From Pseudomonadota bacterium (GTDB taxonomy: Bacteria > Pseudomonadota > Gammaproteobacteria > Xanthomonadales > Rhodanobacteraceae), in assembly GCA_021818335.1 (NCBI GenBank), contig JAKAEJ010000013.1, forward strand, positions 1 through 39,515: a stretch of 39,515 nucleotides of DNA, read 5' to 3'. The position numbers were made by a program, and so were the translations under genes. Within the stretch, counting starts at the first letter, position 1. The number at the start of each line of letters is the position of its first letter. Under the pieces are notes generated by a model, which was not told where the DNA came from, did no database searches, and was given only the letters and a program-made list of their open reading frames with translations. This document shows positions 16,520 through 26,026 of the stretch, one piece after another.

Positions 16520-17565
16520 GGCCGTCCTCCTGCCAATGCGCGAGTAGACGCCACAAACGCATCAACCCGCGCGCGCGCGGCGCCACTGTCGATGGCTGCG
16601 CGTGCGAGCGAAATACCTTCCTCGATGCTGGCCGCCAGACCTGCGACATACAATGCTGCGCCAGCGTTCAACAACACCACGTCGCGGGCAATCACGTGCC
16701 GGTTTTCCAGAGCCGCGAGCAACAGGTCGCGCGAGGATCGCGCGCCATCGACACGAAGATTGCGGCTTGACGCCATGGCGAATCCAAAGTCTTCCGGCTC
16801 GATCTCGTATTCGCGCACGTTGCCATCACATAGCTCACCGACCAGCGTGGAGCCGCCCAGCGAAATTTCGTCCAACCCGTCCTTCCCATAGACCACCATG
16901 GCCCGCGCCACTCCCAACTGCTGTAGGACGCGAACCTGGATACCAACCAAATCGGGGTGGAATACGCCCATGAGGATCGCAGGGGCGCCAGCCGGATTAG
17001 TCAATGGGCCAAGGATGTTGAAAATCGTGCGAACACCGAGCTCTCGTCGCACGGCCGCCACGGCTTTCATCGCCGGGTGGTGGTTGGGTGCGAACATGAA
17101 TCCGATCCCGGTCTGCTGCAGGCTCGTTGAGACCTCGCGTGGATCAAGGTCAATTACGGCACCCAATGACTCCAAGACATCGGCGCTACCCGAACTGGAC
17201 GATACGCTGCGGTTACCGTGCTTTGCCACGTACGCCCCCGCAGCCGCCGCGACAAACGTGCTTGCAGTCGAAATATTGAAACTGTGCGCGCCGTCGCCGC
17301 CAGTTCCAACGATATCGATGAAGTGCTTGTAGGGGGGCGTCTCGACGTGGATTGCCAACTCGCGCATGACGCGCGCGGCACCAGTGATTTCGCCGACTGT
17401 TTCCTTCTTGACCCGCAATCCAATCACAATCGCCGCAACCATCGTCGCCGGAATTTCTCCACGCATGATCTGGCGCATCAAATCGACCATCTCGTCGTGA
17501 AAGATCTCGCGGTGCTCTATGGTGCGCTGCAATGCCTCATGCGGGGTGATGCTGACAGGCTTCAT
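16516..17565 (-). CDS. trpD: Anthranilate phosphoribosyltransferase
   Basis: 349 residues, full length. Conserved elements are [44 protein letters not shown] (PRPP site), [58 protein letters not shown] and [11 protein letters not shown]. It attaches phosphoribose to anthranilate. It overlaps trpG by four bases at its start and trpC by four at its end. Confidence 0.98.
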   Translation of the reverse strand: MKPVSITPHEALQRTIEHREIFHDEMVDLMRQIMRGEIPATMVAAIVIGLRVKKETVGEITGAARVMRELAIHVETPPYKHFIDIVGTGGDGAHSFNISTASTFVAAAAGAYVAKHGNRSVSSSSGSADVLESLGAVIDLDPREVSTSLQQTGIGFMFAPNHHPAMKAVAAVRRELGVRTIFNILGPLTNPAGAPAILMGVFHPDLVGIQVRVLQQLGVARAMVVYGKDGLDEISLGGSTLVGELCDGNVREYEIEPEDFGFAMASSRNLRVDGARSSRDLLLAALENRHVIARDVVLLNAGAALYVAGLAASIEEGISLARAAIDSGAARARVDAFVASTRALAGGRP

Positions 17566-18167
17566 ACGCGACCTCGCAGCGCCATGAAGTTGCGCAGCAA
17601 TGCGTGCCCATGCTGCGTGGCAATGGACTCGGGATGGAACTGGACGCCATGCACCGGCAGCGCCTTGTGCCGAAGCCCCATGATGGCCTCGCGCGTGCCA
17701 TCGGGATACTCAGTCCATGCTGTCACCGCAAGGCAATCCGGCAGGCCTTCCTGTGCCACGACTAGCGAGTGGTAACGGGTAGCGGTGTAACCATCAGGTA
17801 ATCCTGCAAATACGCTGCCGCCGTCATGACGGATACGGGACGTCTTGCCATGCATCACTGTTTGCGCGCGAACAACCCGAGCGCCGAACGCGTAGCCTAT
17901 TGCCTGATGGCCGAGGCAAACGCCGAGCACAGGGACGCCAATCAACGCATCACCGGCTGCGATGGCCCTGAGCAAGGCCAAGGACACCCCTGAGTCCCCA
18001 GGCGCTCCGGGTCCCGGCGAGATGACGACTTGATCCGGCAGCAATGCATGGATGCCTCGTACATCGATTGCATCATTGCGGATTACTTGGACATCCACAC
18101 CCAGCTCGCCGAAATACTGCGCAAGGTTCCAAGTGAAGCTGTCGTAATTGTCGATCAGCAGCAGCAC
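17562..18167 (-). CDS. trpG: Anthranilate synthase, glutamine amidotransferase subunit
   Basis: 201 residues from the GTG at 18167, giving the usual start [18 protein letters not shown]. The class I amidotransferase triad is present: Cys in [14 protein letters not shown], and His/Glu in [23 protein letters not shown] is also standard. TrpG supplies ammonia to TrpE; in many bacteria it also serves para-aminobenzoate synthesis. The GTG is one base after the trpE stop and uses a GGAGGGG ribosome site inside the end of trpE. A longer ATG start at 18200 lies wholly inside trpE and is less likely. Confidence 0.96.
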   Translation of the reverse strand: MLLLIDNYDSFTWNLAQYFGELGVDVQVIRNDAIDVRGIHALLPDQVVISPGPGAPGDSGVSLALLRAIAAGDALIGVPVLGVCLGHQAIGYAFGARVVRAQTVMHGKTSRIRHDGGSVFAGLPDGYTATRYHSLVVAQEGLPDCLAVTAWTEYPDGTREAIMGLRHKALPVHGVQFHPESIATQHGHALLRNFMALRGRV

Positions 18168-18168
18168 C

Positions 18169-19644
18169 TCAAAGCCCCTCCGCTGCTTGAGCCACGGCAC
18201 GGAAAAGCGCGCGAGCCTTGTTCATCGTTTCTTCCCACTCGGCCGATGGGTCCGAGTCATAAACAATGCCGGCCCCGGCCTGAACATGCAGTTGGCGATC
18301 ATGGATGACTGCCGTGCGTATCGCGATGGCCGTATCCCCTTCTCCCCACCAACCGATCCATCCAACAGCCCCGGCATAGATATTGCGCCGATGGGGCTCG
18401 AGCTCCTGGATGATCTCCATTGCTCGAATTTTGGGTGCGCCGCTCAGCGTCCCCGCAGGGAACGTAGCCTTCAACACGTCCATGTAACTGAGGCCCGCGC
18501 GCAATTTGCCTTGCACCTGCGAAACGATGTGCATGACATGCGAGTAGCGTTCAATGACGAAGGACTCGGTTACGTGCACGCTACCAACTTCGCTAATGCG
18601 ACCAACATCATTTCGGCCGAGGTCAATCAGCATAAGATGTTCTGCGCGCTCTTTCGGATCAGCAAGAAGCTCTTCCGCCAGGGCTGCATCTTCTTCTGGC
18701 GTCGATCCGCGTGGCCTCGTTCCGGCCAATGGCCGCACGACGACTTGCCCGTCTTTCAGGCGCGCAAGGATTTCGGGTGAAGACCCGACGATCTGTGTTT
18801 TTCCAAGATCGACGAAAAACATATATGGCGAAGGATTGAGTGCTCGCAGTGCGCGGTAGACGTCAACCGGACGCCCGTCAAATGCAACACTGAGGCGTTG
18901 CGATGGAACGACCTGGAAGACATCGCCGGCTCGAATGTAGTCCTTGGCACGCTCGACCATGGACTCGAATTCGCCACGAGTGAAACTGGACTTGAAATCG
19001 CGTTCCTCCAGTGCTTGCGCGCGTAACGCGTCTGGATAGGTCGAGCCCGCATGCCGCAAGCGAAAATTTAGTTCATCCAGTCGCCGCTGCGCGCGGCGCC
19101 ATGCTTGGGGCTGGGATGGATCAGCGTGCACGATCAAAAAGAGGCGCCCCCGCAAATTGTCAAAGACTGCCACTTCCTCGGCCAGCATCAGGACTGCGTC
19201 TGGCGTCGCCAAGAGGTCGGGCTTGTCGTTTTGGGCCAAGCGCGGCTCGATGTAACCGATGCATTCGAATCCGAAGTACCCGACTAGACCGCCCGTGAAA
19301 GCCGGGAGGCCAGGCAACTGTGGAACCCTGAATCCGGCACGCAATACTTCGATGGCCGCCAGAGGATCCGCGGGGCATTCGCGCGAAACGATTTCCCCGA
19401 GATCATGGGTCGCCAGTTCGCCCGCGCGCAGCGTATATGCGCGCCGCGCCGGCAACCCGATGATGGAATATCGTCCCCACGATTCACCACCCTCGACCGA
19501 CTCAAAAAGAAACGTATTGGGTCCATCCGCCAGCTTCAGATAAACAGAGAGCGGCGTATCCAGGTCGGAAAGCACTTCGCGGACCACGGGGATACGGTTG
19601 TAGCCCTGCCCGGCGAGATGCTCGAACTCGGTTTCAGATATCAC
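18169..19644 (-). CDS. trpE: Anthranilate synthase component I
   Basis: 491 residues from a GTG start ([20 protein letters not shown]). The feedback region contains [16 protein letters not shown], close to the LLES tryptophan-binding motif. The chorismate-using C-terminal domain has [81 protein letters not shown] and [19 protein letters not shown]. It makes anthranilate from chorismate with TrpG. It heads the trpEGDC-HAD operon. The candidate promoter upstream leaves too little leader for a classical attenuator. Confidence 0.98.
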   Translation of the reverse strand: MISETEFEHLAGQGYNRIPVVREVLSDLDTPLSVYLKLADGPNTFLFESVEGGESWGRYSIIGLPARRAYTLRAGELATHDLGEIVSRECPADPLAAIEVLRAGFRVPQLPGLPAFTGGLVGYFGFECIGYIEPRLAQNDKPDLLATPDAVLMLAEEVAVFDNLRGRLFLIVHADPSQPQAWRRAQRRLDELNFRLRHAGSTYPDALRAQALEERDFKSSFTRGEFESMVERAKDYIRAGDVFQVVPSQRLSVAFDGRPVDVYRALRALNPSPYMFFVDLGKTQIVGSSPEILARLKDGQVVVRPLAGTRPRGSTPEEDAALAEELLADPKERAEHLMLIDLGRNDVGRISEVGSVHVTESFVIERYSHVMHIVSQVQGKLRAGLSYMDVLKATFPAGTLSGAPKIRAMEIIQELEPHRRNIYAGAVGWIGWWGEGDTAIAIRTAVIHDRQLHVQAGAGIVYDSDPSAEWEETMNKARALFRAVAQAAEGL

Positions 19645-19674
19645 GATGCGAGGTGCAGTGAATGACGACGCCGA

Positions 19675-19703
19675 ACAATAGCAGCGCCGTGCAGCCGCGT
19701 CAG
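19675..19703 (-). promoter_or_regulatory. Candidate promoter of the trp operon
   Basis: On the minus strand CTGACG (19698-19703) and TATTGT (19675-19680) are 17 bases apart, with a TG one base before the -10 element (extended -10). Transcription would begin near 19668, leaving a leader of only about 23 bases before the trpE GTG. Confidence 0.45.
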
Positions 19704-19720
19704 TAGCGTCAAGGCGCGTT

Positions 19721-19930
19721 TCATCCGCAGGACTGCGCCTTGCTTGGGCTTGCGAGCACTCGCTGGCCTCGAATCGCCGGAGAATGGCGCACCCGTACCA
19801 GCGCGGCGAGTACCCATCGCCTGATTTCGAACTGATTGCGGCATCCCGTCCACCATTTCCATGCGACGACCGTTACGGCCACGAGACCGGCGCGGACAGG
19901 GGATGCCACGATGAACGCCGCGGGCTCCAT
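19721..19930 (-). CDS. Possible small hydrophobic protein between rpe and trpE
   Basis: The 425-base stretch between trpE (19644) and rpe (20070) holds no recognisable gene. The best candidate is this 69-codon frame: an N-terminal hydrophobic segment (FIVASPVRAGLVAVTVVAW) followed by a basic tail. It contains WKWW, so a tryptophan-rich leader peptide was considered, but its length, its distance from trpE and the lack of a terminator-like hairpin argue against that. There is no clear ribosome site. Treat it as unproven. Confidence 0.2.
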   Translation of the reverse strand: MEPAAFIVASPVRAGLVAVTVVAWKWWTGCRNQFEIRRWVLAALVRVRHSPAIRGQRVLASPSKAQSCG

Positions 19931-20069
19931 CTGGTCTGCGAACTACTACACCGGCCATCGTCAATGCCCGCTGGGTTCATTGCCTGAATTCAGGCTCTCG
20001 GACCCATGTCCAGGGCGCACCGCAACTGGAGGGAGGGCAACCGCAATCCTGACGCAGCGTTCAGCCAAT

Positions 20070-20747
20070 TCAGGCGACTGCGCTTTCCGCGCGCACGCGC
20101 AGCTCTGAAATGACTGCGTTGTAGTCGGCCCGTCCGAAAACGGCACTTCCCGCAACGAAAGTATCCGCGCCCGCGGCAGCTGCGGCAGCCACGGTTTCCG
20201 CATTGATTCCGCCATCAACTTCCAAGCGAATGGCGCGTCCACTTGCGTCGATGCGCTGACGCACGGCTCTCAGCTTCTGCAACGTCGAAGGAATGAATTT
20301 CTGGCCGCCGAAACCCGGATTAACCGACATCAACAAAACGAGATCAAGATGCTCGAGAGTCCAGTCCAGCCACTCGAGCGGGGTTGCTGGATTGAGGACC
20401 AGACCAGGCGAGCAACCGGAGCTACGTATCAGCTGGATCGTTCTGTCCACATGCGGGGACGCTTCTGGATGGAAACTTATGGACGTTGCGCCGGCTGCGG
20501 CAAAGTCGGGCACGATGCGATCTACGGGTTCGATCATCAGGTGCACGTCTATGGGCACACTGATGCCGAAGTCTCGCAGGGCCTTGCATACCAGTGGGCC
20601 AATCGTGAGATTCGGGACATAGTGATTGTCCATAACGTCGAAGTGCACCCATCCGGCGCCTCCGTCAACCGCCTTGCGGACATCATCGCCAAGCCGGGCG
20701 AAGTCGGCAGACAGAATGGATGGAGCAATGACGATCGGCTGGCGCAT
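20070..20747 (-). CDS. rpe: Ribulose-phosphate 3-epimerase
   Basis: 225 residues, full length. Family motifs are [78 protein letters not shown] and LEVDGGIN, with metal-ligand His/Asp residues in place. It interconverts ribulose 5-phosphate and xylulose 5-phosphate in the pentose phosphate pathway. In xanthomonads it commonly stands close to trpE, as here. Confidence 0.98.
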   Translation of the reverse strand: MRQPIVIAPSILSADFARLGDDVRKAVDGGAGWVHFDVMDNHYVPNLTIGPLVCKALRDFGISVPIDVHLMIEPVDRIVPDFAAAGATSISFHPEASPHVDRTIQLIRSSGCSPGLVLNPATPLEWLDWTLEHLDLVLLMSVNPGFGGQKFIPSTLQKLRAVRQRIDASGRAIRLEVDGGINAETVAAAAAAGADTFVAGSAVFGRADYNAVISELRVRAESAVA

Positions 20748-21023
20748 ATCGGATTCCTCAACGTTGCATCACTGCTATGGGTCGATCCCGACGGTGAGTG
20801 CGCGCGATGGATGACCATTCGAATGCACGTTACCAGCGCAACCGGATAATTGCGCATGCGCCCCCCGGGATTGACGCGCCTATCGACGCCACATCCACCA
20901 GGCGGTCCGACATGCTCACTCTATCCAGTTCCTTTGGCAACGCGGCCAAGCAACTCCCAAGAGCACCCCACCATACGTTCAATAGGGGCGTCTAGCGCTT
21001 TCAACCGTATGCAGCAGCGTCGA

Positions 21024-21851
21024 TTAGACGATCCCGCGCTCCGCCTTAATCGCTTCCCAAGCGGCGTTGATTTCGCTGGCGCGCCGTTCCGCGCGATGAC
21101 GCAGTTCGGCGGGCATATCGCCTAGGCGATCGGGATGGTATTGGGAAATCAACTTCCGATATGCGCGCTTAATGCTTGCATCCTCTTCGCCGCGACTCAT
21201 GCCGAGCACGGCATAGGGATCGGGGCTGTCGCTGCTCTGCGGCGACCGTCCGCTACCCGCGCCGGGTCGAGATCCGCCACCCTGCCAGCCGCCCCACGCT
21301 TGTCGCCAGGCATTGCCGGTGCCCTGCGGCACGGCGTGTCCGCGCATCATGAGCAGCGCCAGCAGATGCATTTCGGAAAATCCTAGCGCGTGCGCAGCTT
21401 GCTGCAGCAATTGGAACTTGGCAGGGCTGGCGATGCCCTCCGCGTAAGCCACCTCTGCCAAGACATCGAGGACTGCATATGCAAGCTGTGGCTGCGGCGC
21501 GCAGACGCGACGCAATTCCGCCAGCACTGGCGCGACGGCAAATCCCGACTGCTTGCCGGCGTTAAATCGTCCAATTGCTTCGGCGCGCTGCGCGGCGTCG
21601 AGGTCGAACCGCTGCATCATTCGTTCGGTCGCGTCGATTTCGGCTTGGCTGACGCGCCCGTCACTTTTGGCGAGCACGCCAAGCAACGCAAACAAAGGCG
21701 CAACAAATGCCCGTTGCGCGCGCATTCGACGCTGTTGGTGGCGCGCAGTGTCGACAATCCAACCGATGAGCGCTCCAAGCACCAGTGCGCCGAAGCTGTG
21801 CCCTAGCGCAAGACCGAGACCTGCCCCGACCCAAGTCCAAAGCAGGTTCAT
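21024..21851 (-). CDS. djlA: DjlA-like membrane J-domain co-chaperone
   Basis: 275 residues. The layout is that of DjlA: a glycine-rich N-terminal membrane segment (about 3-32), a TerB-like helical domain (about 45-170, with FALLGVLAKSDGRVSQAEID), a Gly/Ser-rich linker, and a C-terminal J domain DPYAVLGMSRGEEDASIKRAYRKLISQYHPDRLG with the HPD motif that stimulates DnaK. The membrane end faces the cytoplasm in DjlA of E. coli. The ATG at 21851 overlaps the stop of the cytochrome gene (ATGA); the longer frame is rejected for that reason. Confidence 0.9.
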   Translation of the reverse strand: MNLLWTWVGAGLGLALGHSFGALVLGALIGWIVDTARHQQRRMRAQRAFVAPLFALLGVLAKSDGRVSQAEIDATERMMQRFDLDAAQRAEAIGRFNAGKQSGFAVAPVLAELRRVCAPQPQLAYAVLDVLAEVAYAEGIASPAKFQLLQQAAHALGFSEMHLLALLMMRGHAVPQGTGNAWRQAWGGWQGGGSRPGAGSGRSPQSSDSPDPYAVLGMSRGEEDASIKRAYRKLISQYHPDRLGDMPAELRHRAERRASEINAAWEAIKAERGIV

Positions 21852-22228
21852 TTTGTAGCCATCGACTCTGGACAAGGCGGCTGTGCCGCGTACCAGTGCG
21901 CCAACGCCGTCATCTGCTGGCCATCGATCGGTCCCAGCGCAGAACGCATCAGCGCCACGTTGCGCGTGCCGCTCTTGTACTCGCGCATCGCCTGAAACAG
22001 GTAAGCCTCGTGTTGTCCAGCCAAATTCGGGATGCCGGCCTGGCGGGCGATGCCGTCACTGCCATGGCATGCCGCACACAATCCCAGCTGCGCGGGTGGA
22101 TGAATCTCCGCGGCAGCTTCCCGGTTCGCCGAACCACCGCTGCTATTGGGTAAGCCCCGACTGCAGGCGGCCAGCAGCGGAACCGTGACGGCGAAAGGCA
22201 GGATTCGGGAATATAGGCGCAGCGGCAT
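21848..22228 (-). CDS. Monoheme cytochrome c lipoprotein
   Basis: 126 residues. A lipoprotein signal (lipobox LLAAC, Cys22) is followed by a Ser/Gly linker and a single class I cytochrome c domain. The heme site is CAACH, with [22 protein letters not shown] typical of the c553/c4 half-domain and a downstream Met ligand in ALMRSALG. It should carry electrons in the periplasm while tethered to a membrane. It is translationally coupled to djlA, an arrangement I believe is shared by relatives but whose logic is not obvious. No ribosome site is evident. Confidence 0.85.
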   Translation of the reverse strand: MPLRLYSRILPFAVTVPLLAACSRGLPNSSGGSANREAAAEIHPPAQLGLCAACHGSDGIARQAGIPNLAGQHEAYLFQAMREYKSGTRNVALMRSALGPIDGQQMTALAHWYAAQPPCPESMATK

Positions 22229-22292
22229 AGGGACGACTGGACGAAAGCACGCAGTTTACCGGCGCAGCGGCAGCCGCGGTTGCCCGTCCGAT

Positions 22293-22336
22293 TACAATGC
22301 AGGCCATCCTGCCACCGTGAGCCTGCCGTGAGCCTG
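22293..22336 (+). promoter_or_regulatory. purC start region: -10 element, hairpin, tandem 11-mer and mini-ORF
   Basis: A -10-like TACAAT (22293-22298) is followed by a small hairpin GCAGG-CCAT-CCTGC (22299-22312). Then CCGTGAGCCTG occurs twice in exact tandem (22315-22325, 22326-22336). The first copy contains a GTG that opens a four-codon frame ending in TGA, and that TGA overlaps the purC GTG. No clear -35 or ribosome site is visible. Confidence 0.4.
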
Positions 22337-23209
22337 CTGGTCCAATCCGATCTGCCCGGCCTGAAACTCCTGCACCGAGGCAAGGTGCGCGACGTCTATG
22401 CACTCGACTCAAGCCACCTTCTTATCGTGGCGACTGATCGCTTGTCGGCGTTTGACGTCGTATTGCCAGACGCGATCCCGGGCAAGGGGGAGTTGCTGAC
22501 CCAGCTTTCCAATTTCTGGTTCGCATACACCGCATCACTGGTCCCGAATCATCTCACGGGAATCGACGTGTCCAGTGTCCTGCCCGTCGGCGTCGACGCC
22601 GGACTTTACGCGCGGCGCAGCGTCGTGGCTCGCCGGCTCCGGCCGATTCCGATCGAGGCCGTTGCACGTGGCTATCTGGCTGGTTCTGGCTGGAGAGATT
22701 ACCAAGCTTCCGGACAAATCAGCGGTATCGCGCTTCCGCGGGGACTTCGTCTTGCCGAGCGCCTGCCGGATGCCATCTTCACGCCATCGACCAAGGCAGC
22801 CGCGGGTAGCCACGATGAGGCCATCGACTTTGACACTGTGGTCACCCTGATTGGCAGCGATCTTGCGACGCAGGTGCGCGATGCCACGCTGTCGCTTTAC
22901 CGCCACGCGGCCGAACATGCTGCACGGTGCGGAATCCTTATTGCCGACACGAAGTTCGAATTCGGACTCGACGACGCAGGCCAGCTACTCGTGATGGACG
23001 AGATGCTCACACCCGACTCATCTCGCTTCTGGCCTGCTGACGAATATCGTGTAGGAATCAATCCCCCCAGTTTCGACAAGCAATTCGTCCGGGATTTCCT
23101 CGAGACCCTCGATTGGAATAAGCGCGCTCCTGGCCCTCATATTCCAGCGGATGTCATTGAACGAACTCGAGCAAAATACGAAGAGGCGCTCCGCCGGTTG
23201 ACCGGTTGA
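22328..23209 (+). CDS. purC: SAICAR synthetase
   Basis: 293 residues from a GTG start ([26 protein letters not shown]). Conserved parts include [103 protein letters not shown] and [15 protein letters not shown]. This is the roughly 300-residue class, longer than E. coli PurC. It joins aspartate to CAIR in purine synthesis. The upstream mini-ORF overlapping the start is described separately. Confidence 0.97.
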   Translation: MSLLVQSDLPGLKLLHRGKVRDVYALDSSHLLIVATDRLSAFDVVLPDAIPGKGELLTQLSNFWFAYTASLVPNHLTGIDVSSVLPVGVDAGLYARRSVVARRLRPIPIEAVARGYLAGSGWRDYQASGQISGIALPRGLRLAERLPDAIFTPSTKAAAGSHDEAIDFDTVVTLIGSDLATQVRDATLSLYRHAAEHAARCGILIADTKFEFGLDDAGQLLVMDEMLTPDSSRFWPADEYRVGINPPSFDKQFVRDFLETLDWNKRAPGPHIPADVIERTRAKYEEALRRLTG

Positions 23210-23371
23210 TCGAAACGCCGCACCTGGCTTGCCGATTTGGCGCGGTGATCGGGGCGGCGGCGCAACGATCCGCGCCTCATTCTTCGCACGCTCTCTGCGA
23301 AACCTGTCGTCGGCGCTTGCCGCACACTGGCCATACTGGCTGACCGATCGTTCGGCGCTCGATCTCCCGAA

Positions 23372-23389
23372 GCCGCATGCCAATGCGGC
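23372..23389. terminator. 7-bp hairpin, possible weak terminator
   Basis: GCCGCAT (23372-23378) and ATGCGGC (23383-23389) form a perfect stem with a 4-base loop. There is no U-tract on either strand, so termination would be weak or factor-assisted. It lies three bases past the stop of the possible minus-strand gene at 23392. Confidence 0.35.
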
Positions 23390-23391
23390 AT

Positions 23392-23688
23392 CTAGCCCTC
23401 TGTGCGGCAAGTTAGCTGGACACGAACATCTTGCGGCTCGCCTGTGGGAGAATCCAAGTGCTGCCGTTCGAAGTCCTGAAGAGAGGCTGCAAAGGCCTTG
23501 AATGGTCTGAGCGAATTCAGCGCGTCCCTCGGCAGCAACGCGCAATCGGTTGGGATCATGCGTAGATCGAGGTCAACCGCGCTCAGCCTCATGAGCGCGC
23601 GCCGCGCGAGGCAGTCGACGGCAATTCCAGGCGAGATCTCGGCCGAAGAAATTTCGTACCATGCCAGCTCATCCTGGCTGCTTGACAA
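23392..23688 (-). CDS. Possible hypothetical protein between purC and the Mpo1-like gene
   Basis: The 488 bases between purC (23209) and 23698 hold no recognisable gene. The best candidate is a minus-strand frame open past 23700; the part with protein-like composition starts near a TTG at about 23688 and continues DELAWYEISSAEISPGIAVDCLARRALMRL in pieces to a TAG at 23392, about 98 residues. It is moderately acidic, has no membrane segment or known motif, and lacks an ATG or clear ribosome site at the expected place. Directly after its stop lies a 7-bp hairpin (23372-23389), which would suit a gene end. The evidence is suggestive only. Confidence 0.35.
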   Translation of the reverse strand: MSSSQDELAWYEISSAEISPGIAVDCLARRALMRLSAVDLDLRMIPTDCALLPRDALNSLRPFKAFAASLQDFERQHLDSPTGEPQDVRVQLTCRTEG

Positions 23689-23697
23689 GGCAATGCC

Positions 23698-24162
23698 ATG
23701 CGGACGGTATACGACTGGTTCGAGGCTTACGGCGATGATCACCGAGACGCACGCAATCGCGCAATCCACTGGATATGCGTGCCGGTCATCCTCTGGTGCG
23801 TCATCGCGGCCCTTTGGGCGCTACCCGTACCGCGTTCCTTCGCACAACCTGGCCTTTGGTCGGCCGCGGCGATGTTCTTTGCCTGGACGTTTTATTGGCG
23901 ACTTTCGCGCGTGATCGGTGCCGGGATGCTGGTCGTGTTCGCACTATTCGGCTTTTCTGCACACGTCGCCTTTGCATCAATGGGGGCTGGGAATCTCGCA
24001 CTGATGGCGGCGATCCTGTTTGTGCTCGCTTGGGTGGGCCAGTTCATCGGCCATCTATTTGAAAGGAGGCGCCCATCGTTTCTGACGGATCTGACCTATT
24101 TGCTGATCGGTCCTGCATGGCTTCTGGGAAAGCTCCTTACACGCGCCCGCATTGCCTTTTGA
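23698..24162 (+). CDS. Mpo1-like (DUF962) integral membrane protein
   Basis: 154 residues with four or five hydrophobic helices. The family signatures are NRAIHWICVPVI near the first helix (the NRxxHxxGxP-like motif; the glycine is replaced by Cys) and GQFIGHLFERRRPSF with the GHxxExxxP pattern. Yeast Mpo1 is an Fe(II)-dependent dioxygenase that degrades 2-hydroxy fatty acids; the histidines in these motifs are thought to bind the metal. The bacterial role is not settled. AAGG precedes the ATG by eight bases, and TTGACA occurs just upstream (23680-23685). Confidence 0.8.
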   Translation: MRTVYDWFEAYGDDHRDARNRAIHWICVPVILWCVIAALWALPVPRSFAQPGLWSAAAMFFAWTFYWRLSRVIGAGMLVVFALFGFSAHVAFASMGAGNLALMAAILFVLAWVGQFIGHLFERRRPSFLTDLTYLLIGPAWLLGKLLTRARIAF

Positions 24163-24171
24163 ACCGACACA

Positions 24172-24627
24172 TCAGGGCTGCGGAACTGGTAGCCCGAGTG
24201 CGAGCCCCAGCAATGCGACCGCAAATAGTCCGAGCATCCAGCACAAAGCGACGATAAGTAGCAGCGCCGGCACACCCGGCGCACGCGCGCTAGGCAAGAT
24301 GATCCAATGTCGAAGCACCCAGAGCTGCGAGAAGAGCAGCAAAGCCAGCAGGAGGACCCCCATCCCGACATGAAAGGGAAGTGGATAGAACCCGCCTGCC
24401 AGGCCAACGAAAAGATCCCACGCGAACAGCATGGCGGCGACGAGCGCAAGGCAAACGAGAACCATCAGCGCAGAACGCCACGGCCCTGGCCAGAAGCCCA
24501 GCGCCACGCGGACGGCCAGCATCAAGAGCGTCGTTGCACTCGCGACCGCGACCACCGCAGCCAGCACTGCGCCCAGCGGTCCAAGGGCCGCCCAGGCTCC
24601 TAGCCATTGCAGTACCGACGTCGACAT
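24172..24627 (-). CDS. Four-helix membrane protein of unknown function
   Basis: 151 residues from the second of two ATGs (24627), chosen because GGGGA lies five bases ahead of it; the first ATG at 24633 would have the ribosome site immediately against it. Four strongly hydrophobic segments are separated by short loops, with little else; PGPWRSALM and HVGMGVLLLAL are among the distinctive stretches. I do not recognise a family. It is convergent with the Mpo1-like gene, nine bases apart. Confidence 0.65.
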   Translation of the reverse strand: MSTSVLQWLGAWAALGPLGAVLAAVVAVASATTLLMLAVRVALGFWPGPWRSALMVLVCLALVAAMLFAWDLFVGLAGGFYPLPFHVGMGVLLLALLLFSQLWVLRHWIILPSARAPGVPALLLIVALCWMLGLFAVALLGLALGLPVPQP

Positions 24628-24902
24628 GAACATCCCCAGTTACGGCGCTGTGCTCGACGCACCCCGAACACCTTTTCCATCGTCGCGGAGCATGCTCGCA
24701 CCAGTTGCCAGGGGCAACCGAACTGCCGTTGACATGCCCCCCGGCTTGAAAGCGGTCGATTCGCACGGCGCCCAGCCACGGCAACCTGCCGTCCAGGGTC
24801 GCCTCCGTGGGCTCCTGCTCACGGTTTCCCTGCCGACGCGCAACCAAGCGCTGCTGACCCACTCTGCTACTCTGGTCATAGCGGCCATCAGGGGAACTCC
24901 AA

Positions 24903-25217
24903 ATGATCGCGCGAATATGGCGGGGTATCACTCACAAGGACGTGGCGGAGGCCTATCTGACACATCTCAACACGGTTGTCCTGCCAGGGGTGACCGGCAA
25001 ACCGGGACAACGAGGCGGTTGGGCGCTGCGGAGGTTTCAGGGCGATCACGCCGAGTTCGTGGTGATCACGCTGTGGGATACGATGGAATCGATCCGAAGT
25101 TGGGTCGGTGGCGACCCCCAGCAGGCCGTGTACACGCGAGAGGAAGCCCAATACCTGCTTGATCAGGAGGGCTTGGTGCGTCACTACGACACCGTGGGAA
25201 CGGTGCCACCACCCTAG
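24903..25217 (+). CDS. ABM-fold (antibiotic biosynthesis monooxygenase-like) protein
   Basis: 104 residues. It begins MIARIWRGITHKDVAEAYLTHL and continues with GKPGQRGGWALRR, FVVITLWDTMESIRSWVG and an acidic helix ending in VRHYDTVG. This is the pattern of small dimeric alpha-beta barrel proteins of the ABM group, many of which act on quinones or heme or have unknown roles. AGGGGA stands eight bases before the ATG. It stands alone, with 275 bases upstream in which I see no gene. Confidence 0.75.
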   Translation: MIARIWRGITHKDVAEAYLTHLNTVVLPGVTGKPGQRGGWALRRFQGDHAEFVVITLWDTMESIRSWVGGDPQQAVYTREEAQYLLDQEGLVRHYDTVGTVPPP

Positions 25218-25293
25218 GCACTGGCGTGGCGGCTTCTCCGGTCGCCCCGAAGGCGCGGGAATGCAAGCAAGTCCGCGCCTGCATCAAGGTTGA

Positions 25294-25908
25294 TCAGGCC
25301 TTCTTCGCAGCCCTCTCCGCAGCCAGCGTCGTCTGCACGGCAGGCCGTGCCTCGACGCGCTTCATGTACGCTTGCAGAGACGGAAACGGCGTGAGGTCAA
25401 CACCTACATAACCAGCCCACGTCAACACCGTGTACAGGTAAGCATCTCCGACACTGAACCGCTCTCCCATCAGGTAGGGCGAGTCACCCATGGCAGCGAC
25501 AATCTCGCCAAAGCGCATCGCCAGCCTGTCTTTCTGCGCCTGTTTCACCGCGTCCGGGGTGTTGGGATTGAATAGCGGGCTGAACTGCTTGTGCAGCTCC
25601 GTCGAAATGAAATTCAGCCATTCCTGAAGCTGGTAGCGGGCGAACGTTCCATTCGCCGGCGCCAGTCCCATGGCGGGCTTGAGATCCGCAAGATACTGCA
25701 CGATGGCGGGTCCTTCGGTGAGGATGTTGCCGTCATCCAACTGGAGCGTGGGCACATAGCCCTTGGGGTTGATCTTCCAGAAATCGCCCCCGTCCCTCGT
25801 TTTCTTGCTGCCAAGATCAACCGGCACGGACTCGAAAGGCAGACCCAGCTCGTTGAGCACGATGTGCGGAGACAGCGAGCATGCGCCCGGAGAAAAATAA
25901 AGCTTCAT
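25294..25908 (-). CDS. gstA: Glutathione S-transferase, beta class
   Basis: 204 residues starting MKLYFSPGACSLSPHIVLNELG. Cys10 in SPGAC is the mixed-disulfide residue of beta-class bacterial GSTs. The thioredoxin-like N-terminal domain carries NPKGYVPTLQLDDG with the cis-proline, then the GSH-binding LTEGPAIVQYLAD. The all-helical C-terminal domain ends with FSVGDAYLYTVLTWAGYVGVDL. It conjugates or reduces electrophiles with glutathione in the cytoplasm. AGAGGA precedes the ATG at 25908, which rules out the longer frame. Confidence 0.93.
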   Translation of the reverse strand: MKLYFSPGACSLSPHIVLNELGLPFESVPVDLGSKKTRDGGDFWKINPKGYVPTLQLDDGNILTEGPAIVQYLADLKPAMGLAPANGTFARYQLQEWLNFISTELHKQFSPLFNPNTPDAVKQAQKDRLAMRFGEIVAAMGDSPYLMGERFSVGDAYLYTVLTWAGYVGVDLTPFPSLQAYMKRVEARPAVQTTLAAERAAKKA

Positions 25909-26026
25909 GTGAATTCCTCTTGGGTGATTGACGCAGCCCCGCTGCGCCCTCCGGCCATGGTCGGGCCTTGATGACCACTCGCCAATGTTCCGCCAGCAAA
26001 CACACTGTTGCCAGCGAGCACTTCGC

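Noticed and set aside
19721-19930. Trp-rich WKWW segment as a trp leader peptide
   Set aside because: It lies over 150 bases from trpE in a 69-codon frame with no terminator-like hairpins between, and a better promoter is found downstream of it.
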